DNA of 17,245 nt from Varibaculum cambriense. Its GTDB lineage: Bacteria > Actinomycetota > Actinomycetes > Actinomycetales > Actinomycetaceae. The stretch's first letter is position 1. Each line of letters begins with the position of its first letter. This document shows positions 8,658-15,084 of this stretch, in pieces. Location: positions 243,871 through 261,115 of the forward strand of contig NZ_PKHX01000004.1 in assembly GCF_002848005.1 (NCBI RefSeq). The letters are read 5' to 3'. A program made the translations under genes and the position numbers. The notes below the pieces were generated by a model that was not told the origin of the DNA, did no database searches, and saw only the letters and a list, made by a program, of their open reading frames with translations.

Positions 8658-10895
8658 ATGAGGCATACATCAAATTATAGGGAAACTACTACTTCTCGTC
8701 ACCTGTTTATTGCAGGCACCATTTTTGCTGCCGCCAGCCTATTCTTAACTTCTTTAGGAGTTACAGTAGCTTATGCAGCAGATACCGAAACGACCAGTGT
8801 AGGAGATAACCTCACTGCCTCCTGGGATCCGACAGCCAAAATCCTGACCGTCAGTGGCCATGGTCAGCTAGATCGAGACAAATGGATGTCTAAAACTCCG
8901 GCTACCTACAATGAGCCCAATAGTAGATTCTGCGGAACTGTTAAAGACGCAAACCGCAACGCCAAGCCAGCCGAACCGCAGCCAGTGGAAATAAAATTTA
9001 TTCCTGATCCGGGCACCACCATAGATTTCCCACAAGATTCCAGCTTCCTTTTTTCCCACTGTGACAAGGCCAGCATCGACTTTCCGGATACTGGTATTAA
9101 TACCGGCAAAGTCACCGACATGAGCGCCATGTTCTATAAGGCGACGCTGGCGAACCCGAATACCTCTAACTGGGATACCAGCAAGGTCACCAATATGAGC
9201 GGAATGTTCGGCGCTACAGAAGCAGCTAATCCCGATACTTCAAACTGGAATACCAGCAAGGTCACCACTATGAACGGAATGTTCCATACGGCTGCGGTCG
9301 CCAACCCGAATACTTCCAACTGGAACACCGAAAACGTCACCGACATGAGCGCCATGTTCTATAAAGCGACGCTGGCGAACCCGAATACCTCTAACTGGGA
9401 TACCAGCAAGGTCACCGATATGAGTGTAATGTTCGGCGCGACGGAAGCAGCTAATCCCGATACTTCAAACTGGGATACCAGCAAGGTTACCGGAATGAAT
9501 GGAATGTTCCAGGGAGCGAAAATGGCTAATCCGGACGTATCAAACTGGGATACCAGTCAAGTCACTAATATGCGGGGCATGTTTAACGGAGCAATTCTCG
9601 CGAGTCCGAACACCTCGAACTGGAACACCGAAAAGGTAACCAATCTGAGCGGCATGTTCCGGAATGCGAAAGCGGCTAATCCGGACGTATCAGCCTGGAA
9701 AACCAACCAGGTAACAGACCTAAGCGACATGTTCTACAAAGCTACTGCTGCCACCCCGGATGTCGCCAAATGGGATACCAGCCAAGTTACCAACATGGAA
9801 GGTGTCTTTACTGCAGCAACTGCCGCGAAACCAGATGTGTCAAAGTGGAAGACCAACAAAGTTACCAATATGCACAATATGTTTGCCGGAGCCAGCAGCA
9901 TAGAAAATTTGGACGTATCTGGCTGGGATATTAGCCAGGTTGAGGAAGAGACCGTCGCAGACGTTTTCGCTACTGAGGGGCGCACGAGTGTACGAATCAA
10001 AGGCGCTGCTTTAAAGCGTAATATTTCTAGCTGGTTTAAGTTTATAGCCGGCCCTTACCATATTCGCAATGTTGACGATGGCACGGTGTTAAACGCTACC
10101 CCGGGTGACGGACAAACAGTTTCTGCCATGTTGGATTCGGTTAGAGACAAAATTGTAGATAAGACCACCTACCTAATTCGCCCTAATGAAATAGTAAAAG
10201 TAACGGCAACTCCGGCACAGATATGGCAAGGCGAACCACTACCAGTATTGGATTACCAGGTGGATGCGGCTCATAGCAAAGATTTACTCACAGGCGCCCT
10301 CAGCGCTGACTACGGGGCAGAGACCCCGGCGGGAAAGGTTGCGATTAAGCAAGGAACTTTAAAACTTAAAGACGCAGTAACCGGAGCATATTCACTAGAA
10401 TTTACCGCAGGAATTCTCAATGTTAATGCTCGCCCAGAGCAACCGGAAGCTAAAGTTGATACTTCTAAGTGGGCTGATAACAATCACCCGGGGGCTAAAA
10501 ATTGTGCCGATCGAAAGGTATCCCAAAGTAGGACCATCACCACTACCCCTCATAAATGGGATAGCAATAAACATGAATGGGTTTTAGATACTGCTAACGC
10601 GAAGGAAAAAACTGAGAGTCAATCGCGGAATATGACCGACCAAGAAATCCACATATGCGCTGATAACCAACCTGGAAACCAGCCTTCCGTTAAGCCCACA
10701 GAGCATTCTGGTAAGCACCCCACTGTGCATCCAGTCCCTAAAATTGCTCCAGTGAAGAAAACTGAGCCTACTCAGGTAACCCAGATCTCCACTTTGCCTC
10801 AGACCGGGACTTTGGTTGGCCAAATCGCGCTTCTAGCTTGCTTGCTAGGGGCCGCCGGCAGCATTGTTTGCCGCTTGCGCCGCACCGCCCGTTAG
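8658..10895 (+). CDS. LPQTG cell-wall-anchored surface protein with BspA-like (DUF285) repeats
   Basis: A 745-residue sortase substrate. Residues 1-41 look like a signal peptide (hydrophobic FIAGTIFAAASLFL, probable cleavage near AYA-A). Residues 152-426 hold eleven 25-residue repeats of the form VTxMxxMFxxAxxANPxxSxW plus four more, followed by a degenerate twelfth. These are BspA-like surface repeats, found in adhesins and variable surface proteins. Residues about 513-590 resemble an MBG-type Ig-like domain; then comes a Cys-containing segment (Cys616, Cys667), a Pro/His/Lys-rich linker, LPQTG at 713-717, a membrane span and the basic tail RLRRTAR. I chose ATG 8658, preceded by GGGAGA, over an upstream in-frame TTG. 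The protein should be covalently attached to peptidoglycan. It lies 169 bases after the iron operon; a role as receptor for that system is only a guess, and adhesion is the safer reading. Confidence 0.93.
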   Translation: MRHTSNYRETTTSRHLFIAGTIFAAASLFLTSLGVTVAYAADTETTSVGDNLTASWDPTAKILTVSGHGQLDRDKWMSKTPATYNEPNSRFCGTVKDANRNAKPAEPQPVEIKFIPDPGTTIDFPQDSSFLFSHCDKASIDFPDTGINTGKVTDMSAMFYKATLANPNTSNWDTSKVTNMSGMFGATEAANPDTSNWNTSKVTTMNGMFHTAAVANPNTSNWNTENVTDMSAMFYKATLANPNTSNWDTSKVTDMSVMFGATEAANPDTSNWDTSKVTGMNGMFQGAKMANPDVSNWDTSQVTNMRGMFNGAILASPNTSNWNTEKVTNLSGMFRNAKAANPDVSAWKTNQVTDLSDMFYKATAATPDVAKWDTSQVTNMEGVFTAATAAKPDVSKWKTNKVTNMHNMFAGASSIENLDVSGWDISQVEEETVADVFATEGRTSVRIKGAALKRNISSWFKFIAGPYHIRNVDDGTVLNATPGDGQTVSAMLDSVRDKIVDKTTYLIRPNEIVKVTATPAQIWQGEPLPVLDYQVDAAHSKDLLTGALSADYGAETPAGKVAIKQGTLKLKDAVTGAYSLEFTAGILNVNARPEQPEAKVDTSKWADNNHPGAKNCADRKVSQSRTITTTPHKWDSNKHEWVLDTANAKEKTESQSRNMTDQEIHICADNQPGNQPSVKPTEHSGKHPTVHPVPKIAPVKKTEPTQVTQISTLPQTGTLVGQIALLACLLGAAGSIVCRLRRTAR
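9111..9935 (+). repeat. Eleven tandem 75-bp coding repeats with a 225-bp higher-order duplication
   Basis: Each unit encodes 25 residues starting VT. Units 1 to 3 (9111-9335) and 4 to 6 (9336-9560) correspond in order. Units 1 and 4 encode identical peptides and differ at one base in 75. Units 2 and 5 are close (GATEAANPDTSNW in both). Units 3 and 6 have diverged more. Units 7 to 11 are more divergent. This indicates a recent three-unit duplication, and the array length probably varies between strains by recombination or slippage. Confidence 0.9.
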
Positions 10896-10904
10896 CGGAT
10901 CAGT

Positions 10905-11426
10905 TTATGACTCTCGGGGTTTGGTGAGGCGTTGGGGCGGCCAAGGAAAAATCCGATTAACGCGGGCAGCGTATTGGATGTATTCATCCCCGAATTCATT
11001 TTCAAGCCAGCGTTCTTCAGTGTGTTTCATCAAAACAGTCAACGCCACCCAATAGATGAACGGGAGGGTTAGTAGCCACCAGTTCACTTGTATGAGCAGC
11101 AGACCGCAGTTTAATAGCAGGAAGGAAGAATATACGGGATGTCTAACCCAAGCGTATATCCCGGTAGTCATAAGCTGACCAGTTTTAACGCTTTCGACCA
11201 TGTGAGAGCCAAAAACAGCTGAAACCCACACGATTACCGCAACCACCATCAAAACCAGACCTGCCGCAATCATGAGGTTATGCACCGAACTATTTCCGAT
11301 AGTTCCGTTTGCGATCCAGCCTAAAAAATGGACAAGACTCGCTGCAATCGTGACGGTAAAAATACCCGAAACATATATCGGACCTACACCTAACACAGGC
11401 AAATGCGAAGCTCCGATTTTAGTCAT
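10905..11426 (-). CDS. Isoprenylcysteine carboxyl methyltransferase (ICMT)-family membrane protein
   Basis: A 173-residue membrane protein (179 if translation starts at an in-frame TTG at 11444). It has about five hydrophobic spans and the ICMT/PEMT-type C-terminal signature: RHPVYS at residues 95-100, then EERW and FGDEYIQYAARVNRIFPW. The family uses S-adenosylmethionine, with the RHPxY and E-E/R-P residues forming the cofactor pocket. Bacterial members have largely unknown substrates, since most bacteria lack prenylated CaaX proteins. No strong ribosome binding site precedes the ATG; the gene follows the decayed nuclease gene by about 20 bases and may depend on its promoter. It converges on the LPQTG gene with only nine bases between stops and no terminator visible. 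Confidence 0.8.
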   Translation of the reverse strand: MTKIGASHLPVLGVGPIYVSGIFTVTIAASLVHFLGWIANGTIGNSSVHNLMIAAGLVLMVVAVIVWVSAVFGSHMVESVKTGQLMTTGIYAWVRHPVYSSFLLLNCGLLLIQVNWWLLTLPFIYWVALTVLMKHTEERWLENEFGDEYIQYAARVNRIFPWPPQRLTKPRES

Positions 11427-11446
11427 ACAGCTATTTTCGCACAAAC

Positions 11447-12258
11447 CTAACCCGCTCTAGCAATGGCAGAAGTAGCTAACACTATGGCAACCGTCGCAGA
11501 AGGAGAAGTAAAAGCAATATCCCGGGTGACCACGCCCCGCTTATTTTCTATGCGGATTGACCCATCACTAACTAACTTTTGGTGACGACTAGCGATAGCC
11601 GTATAGGAGTTAACCGTTGCCTGACTTCTGGCTTTACTCGTTTCCCAGCTAGCAACCACGATTGACCCCTTGAGAAGGAAAAACTCTCCATCAATCAGCT
11701 GCATCGAGGCATCTAGACCATCTCTACGTCTGCGCAGATGGAAAATAGGCGAAGAAACTATCTGAGCGTTGTCTGGTTGCACAGTATTTTCTGGGGAACG
11801 CAAAACGTTGACTCCCAGGATTGGCAAAATCAGCTTCATATTGTCTAAAAATAATTCTGCTGATGCTCGTTGCGCTTCAGAAAGCTTCCTAACCCGAGCG
11901 GTTTGCTTGTTATCAGGCATAGAACAGCGCTCAGCATTCTTAGCGATTTCAACCAGACGGGCTTCTAAATAACCCCAATGCCCCCTCGTTAAAAGACCGT
12001 TGCAAGCTAGCAACAATAACTTTTGGATATTAACCCGACCTTTTCCCACTGCAGTTTCGTTTTTTGTCATGATCGCGCAGGCGCTCTACAAAGTTTTCTG
12101 TCTTGCCTATATAGCACCAAGTATTCTCAATAGCTTCAGGGTCATTACCAAGAAGAATATACACACCATTACAAGCGATTGAGCTGAATGACCCCGTGTT
12201 TGCATGGGGTTTTTGAGACGTTTGAGTTTGTTTGAATCTCGTAGCGACTAGACATCAT
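11447..12258 (-). pseudogene. Decayed GIY-YIG nuclease / DUF4357 gene
   Basis: Pieces of one gene lie in different frames. From 12190 to 12031 the minus strand encodes GVYILLGNDPEAIENTW, then CYIGKTENFVERLRDHDKK, a GIY-YIG domain with its GVY and YIG motifs and the RLRxH arginine, ending at TAA (12031-12033). The downstream part (open 12070-11447) contains LTRGHWGYLEARLVEIAKNAE, then LILPILGVNVL, and ends in a DUF4357-type segment (FFLLKGS, then DIAFTSPSATVAIVL). A third frame around 12045-12015 reads WEKVGLISKS, matching the joint expected between the two halves. At least two indels therefore separate the domains. A well-placed start (ATG 12258 behind AGGAG) opens a 29-codon frame that stops before GVYIL. 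Intact relatives are about 280-300 residues. The 207-codon C-terminal ORF could be read as a hypothetical gene, but its N-terminus is frameshift artefact. Confidence 0.75.
12191..12214 (+). terminator. Hairpin with T-run, plus-strand orientation
   Basis: ACCCCGTG and CATGGGGT form an 8-bp stem with one G-T pair and a TTTG loop, followed by TTTT. It fits an intrinsic terminator for plus-strand transcription, yet no plus-strand gene ends here. It overlaps the 5' end of the decayed minus-strand nuclease gene and may be a relic, or a block to antisense transcription. Confidence 0.45.
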
Positions 12259-12325
12259 AGTTCTCCTGAAGTCAACACCGCTTTAGCAGGAATTTTTATG
12301 GTTTTTACTTCTAATCATAAAGAGA

Positions 12326-13549
12326 TTATTTGCGGAACTCGGGATGGTAAAAACTCAGCAAAATTGCCGCAGCTATCAGGACTGTGCAACATGTCATTGG
12401 TAGCCACGGAGAGAGTCCGTAAAGCGCGGTGGAGGCTATCGGTGCCACTACATAGGCTGCACCATTGTTAGCATTAATCAACCCGGCCAGCCCACCTTGT
12501 TCTTCGGGCTTCATTTGCAAAGTAGGCGCCGTGTTGTAGCCAGGCATCGCCAGGCCTAGACCAAAGCCTGTCAAGATGCTGGCCACGATGAACAGTCCAA
12601 GATTTAGTGGATAAACCAAGAGTAGTAACCCGAGAAGAACGATTATTAATCCTCTTCTAAAGAGTTTTTTAGCACCCCAGTTTAACCTTGGAGCCACCAA
12701 GGCCTGCGCCAGTATCATCACCACACCCATTATTGACATGCACAAAGCGGTGAGCCCTGCTGTTACGCCGGCCGCTAGCTTCAAAACATCCTGCAGTAAA
12801 AAGCCGAAAAGTGTAGCCACGGTAGAAAAAGCAGTAAACATTAGGAAACCGCAAGCTAGGAACACGAATACTCTTGAATCAAAATAGGAAACTTTTGCCG
12901 GTTGAGCGACTTTTTCTTCGCCACCTGTGGGTTTGAATGTTAGCAGCAAAACGGCAACGCCCAAAAGCATGACCAGAGGCATCACCAGCAAGGGCATCAT
13001 GAAACCTCCTATAGCTGCAAGGCTGCCGCCCAATAAGGCTCCAAGAATAGACGAGAATCCTTGTGCAGCGCCCAAGACTCCCAGACCTTTTACCCGTTGC
13101 GTCTCATTGTAGGTATGAGTCACAACGTAGGTTTGCGCGGCTGGGGAAACTGATGCGATGGCACCGCCGTACAGCACGCCCCTAGTTATGACTACTCCTA
13201 TGATCAACGCTATGCCGGTGAGCAGACCCTTGAATCCTAGCCACACCACCATAGCGAATCCGCTTAGAGCCAGGATTCCGGCAAGCATGCCAATAAGCAA
13301 GATACGCCGAGATCCCCATCGCAATGAGACCCGTCCCCACCTGGTGGAGGTAAGAGAAAACATTATGGCTGCTAACGAAATGGTGGCGCCAATGTGCCAT
13401 TCCTTCAGCCCGATTTCGCGCGATAGCGGAGCCAGAATTGGATTAAGAATCATCTGCCCCATATATGCCAGTAAAACCGTCAAAAACAGGGGAAACAGTC
13501 CCGTTATTTTTGATTCGACTTTCTGGTTTCGTTCATTAGTGGCGCACAT
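12326..13549 (-). CDS. MFS exporter, probable drug or metabolite efflux
   Basis: A 407-residue major-facilitator protein with about twelve membrane spans in two halves, joined by the hydrophilic loop KPTGGEEKVAQPAK near the middle. The loop after the second span (RWGRVSLRWGSRR) resembles the MFS motif A. A Gly-rich stretch in the fifth span (SSILGALLGGSLAAIGG) resembles the motif C of proton antiporters, which favours export. I chose ATG 13549, preceded by AAAGGA with eight-base spacing, over an in-frame TTG 30 bases upstream. It is divergent from a TetR-family gene with a perfect palindrome between them, the classical arrangement for a repressor-controlled efflux pump. The substrate is unknown. 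Confidence 0.9.
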   Translation of the reverse strand: MCATNERNQKVESKITGLFPLFLTVLLAYMGQMILNPILAPLSREIGLKEWHIGATISLAAIMFSLTSTRWGRVSLRWGSRRILLIGMLAGILALSGFAMVVWLGFKGLLTGIALIIGVVITRGVLYGGAIASVSPAAQTYVVTHTYNETQRVKGLGVLGAAQGFSSILGALLGGSLAAIGGFMMPLLVMPLVMLLGVAVLLLTFKPTGGEEKVAQPAKVSYFDSRVFVFLACGFLMFTAFSTVATLFGFLLQDVLKLAAGVTAGLTALCMSIMGVVMILAQALVAPRLNWGAKKLFRRGLIIVLLGLLLLVYPLNLGLFIVASILTGFGLGLAMPGYNTAPTLQMKPEEQGGLAGLINANNGAAYVVAPIASTALYGLSPWLPMTCCTVLIAAAILLSFYHPEFRK

Positions 13550-13590
13550 TAAAACATCCTTTCCAAAGTGAGCTACCAATCAAGCTGAAA

Positions 13591-13617
13591 CAATACTAGA
13601 ACAATGTTCTAGTATTG
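13591..13617. promoter_or_regulatory. 27-bp perfect palindrome, TetR-family operator between divergent genes
   Basis: CAATACTAGAACA (13591-13603) and TGTTCTAGTATTG (13605-13617) are exact reverse complements around a single central A. For the minus-strand exporter gene, TCGACA (13621-13616) and TAGTAT (13598-13593) are spaced by 17 bases, making a plausible -35 and -10 with the palindrome covering the spacer and -10. By symmetry a plus-strand TAGTAT could serve the regulator gene. Binding by the adjacent TetR protein would repress both genes. Confidence 0.88.
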
Positions 13618-13642
13618 TCGAGGTTGAGGGTATGCTGTTTTC

Positions 13643-14344
13643 GTGGGGAATAAAGACAAGCGGGTAAACACGGGTAGACGCGCCTGGCTGACGCAGGAAA
13701 AGATCATGTACACCGCAATGGAACTGACCCGAGAGTGCGGTCTAGAAAAATGGTCGATTCGTGACCTTGCGCAGCGTCTGGGAGTAGTTCCCTCTGTCAT
13801 CTACCACCATTACCAAAACCGTGACGCCATTACCGCTTCTGTAATAGGCGAGATCACTAGCACCATCGAACTACCGGACGAGCAGCTGGAATGGAAAGAT
13901 TGGTTCATCTCCCTAGCAGAAAATGTCAGGCCCGTCTTTCTTGAATTCCCCGGAGTCACCGACAAACTGATGTATGGACATATGGACGCCGCGGTTATAC
14001 CAATCTTGGAGGTGGCTTACGAAAAACTACGAGACGCTGGTTTTAGCAAGTACATTCACATCGCATACTCAATTATCATCAACACGATGCTGTGGAGCAT
14101 TACTGCTCGCAACTTGCGCAGTCCAACCAAGCAGGAACAGCGCCACGACCTAGGCCAAATGATTACCCAACTTCAGCCCCTAGCTGCCTGCTCCACAACG
14201 CTGGCTGACATCATCCAAGGCTACTTAATTCCGCTAGCCAACCCGAAAAATGAAGACCGCATGAGTCAGGAATACTTTGAAATCATCATAGAAGTCGTAC
14301 TCGCCGGTTTAGAGATAGCGATCTTGCCTCGCGAAAACGCCTAA
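13643..14344 (+). CDS. TetR-family transcriptional regulator
   Basis: A 233-residue one-component repressor. Residues about 16-65 form the TetR_N DNA-binding domain, with helix-turn-helix SIRDLAQRLGVVPSVIYHHY at 38-57, followed by a helical C-terminal ligand and dimer domain. The GTG start follows GAGGG by twelve bases, a rather long spacing. The next in-frame ATG would cut into the DNA-binding domain, so GTG is preferred. The gene is divergent from the MFS exporter and probably represses both itself and the exporter until a substrate of the pump binds. The ligand cannot be told from sequence. Confidence 0.92.
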   Translation: MGNKDKRVNTGRRAWLTQEKIMYTAMELTRECGLEKWSIRDLAQRLGVVPSVIYHHYQNRDAITASVIGEITSTIELPDEQLEWKDWFISLAENVRPVFLEFPGVTDKLMYGHMDAAVIPILEVAYEKLRDAGFSKYIHIAYSIIINTMLWSITARNLRSPTKQEQRHDLGQMITQLQPLAACSTTLADIIQGYLIPLANPKNEDRMSQEYFEIIIEVVLAGLEIAILPRENA

Positions 14345-14482
14345 CGAACCCGTGAACAAGAGCTCTACCGCTTTACCCCGCGCCATCACAACCTCGCCCT
14401 TCGTTCACACGCACCAACCTCAAGAATAACCGAGAAAAGCAGATCACCCCTCAATACGAGGATCCAACAGAAAGGAAACATC

Positions 14483-14759
14483 ATGGCAACTGAAGGAAAT
14501 CAAATCCGGCACACTGACCCTCGTTGTCGATGATCTCGGGGTCGAGGCAGCGGCCGCACTCACCAGGGCAACACTGGATGTCAACGAAGTACTGATGCCT
14601 GCTTCGGAAGATGGCGGGACTTTGGTAGCTACCAGATTCCGTGCCGCTAGATGTTTTCTCACACAGTCCGCCCTCGCGGAACAACCTTTAATAAAGGCCG
14701 CACAGCGGGGTTATATGACCTTAAGTAGAATTGATGCTTCCTTTTGGCCGCATCTGTGA
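14483..14759 (+). pseudogene. Possible frameshifted small gene, unrecognised
   Basis: An ATG at 14483 is preceded by AAAGGA at good spacing but its frame closes after 16 codons. One base over, an 89-codon frame runs open from 14490 to TGA 14757-14759, and its product begins LKEIKSGTLTLVVDDLG. Removing one A from the AA pair at 14488-14489 would join them into a product starting MALKEIKSG, about 92 residues. I do not recognise the family. A strong terminator follows 21 bases later, consistent with a real former gene. The spacer before it (14345-14470) is unusually C-rich compared with its neighbours and shows nothing else. The alternative is that this is noncoding sequence with a chance open frame. 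Confidence 0.35.
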
Positions 14760-14780
14760 TTGGCCAATGAAAGCTTTTTT

Positions 14781-14815
14781 GGGGGGTTCGGTTAATAACC
14801 GTCCCCCCATTTTTG
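14781..14815 (+). terminator. Strong intrinsic terminator
   Basis: GGGGGG (14781-14786) pairs with CCCCCC (14803-14808). An inner stem of CGGTT with AACCG is separated from it by a small bulge, the loop is AAT, and ATTTTT follows. The T-run is on the plus strand only. It ends transcription from the TetR/small ORF side before the glpD promoter region. Confidence 0.85.
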
Positions 14816-14819
14816 TGTT

Positions 14820-15019
14820 TCCTTCTGCGCATTAGGGCCTGTTTTGATTACCTCTTCATTCTTTTAGGATTTTTAGCGGGCCTGGGGAGTTTTCAAAGGA
14901 CACAATTCTTTCTACTTATTTTAAGGCCGGGTTATTTTCACGGGTAAATACGTGATTTTATGTCCTAAGGTGAGCAGTCGGTGAAAAAATGCTCAAATGT
15001 GATGCCCATTAGCGCTTAC
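14820..15019. other. Intergenic stretch upstream of glpD
   Basis: AT-rich, with no open frame of interest and no RNA gene recognised. It should contain upstream promoter sequence of glpD, but I could not place -35 and -10 hexamers with confidence. Confidence 0.5.
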
Positions 15020-15038
15020 TTAGGTTAGCCTAACCTTA
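15020..15038 (+). promoter_or_regulatory. DtxR/IdeR-type iron box upstream of glpD
   Basis: TTAGGTTAGCCTAACCTTA fits the degenerate consensus TWAGGTTAGSCTAACCTWA at all 19 positions. It ends 46 bases before the glpD ATG and lies beyond the upstream terminator, so glpD is the only evident target. Iron-bound DtxR/IdeR should occupy it. Confidence 0.87.
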
Positions 15039-15059
15039 GGGCTAATTGCATTGCCCTAA
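15037..15059 (+). repeat. Inverted repeat next to the glpD iron box
   Basis: TTAGGGC (15037-15043) and GCCCTAA (15053-15059) are exact reverse complements with a nine-base loop. The pair overlaps the end of the iron box and precedes the ribosome binding site. It may be a second operator or a 5'-leader hairpin. Confidence 0.4.
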
Positions 15060-15084
15060 ATTAACTAATACGAATGGAGCTACG

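Noticed and set aside
9111..9935. Regular 75-bp repeats that might suggest a CRISPR array
   Set aside because: The repeats are in-frame, fully coding, without unique spacers, and encode BspA-like units.
10896..10904. Terminator between the converging LPQTG and ICMT-like genes
   Set aside because: Only nine bases separate the stops and no hairpin with T-run is visible nearby.
11447..12070. A stand-alone 207-residue hypothetical protein
   Set aside because: Its first 20 or so residues are a wrong-frame reading of GIY-YIG sequence and the rest is the C-terminal half of a known two-domain family, so it is treated as part of a pseudogene.
15046..15084. TTG start for glpD giving a 13-residue longer N-terminus
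   Set aside because: The TTG lies within the inverted repeat and has no ribosome binding site, while ATG 15085 follows GGAG at normal spacing and fits the family N-terminus.
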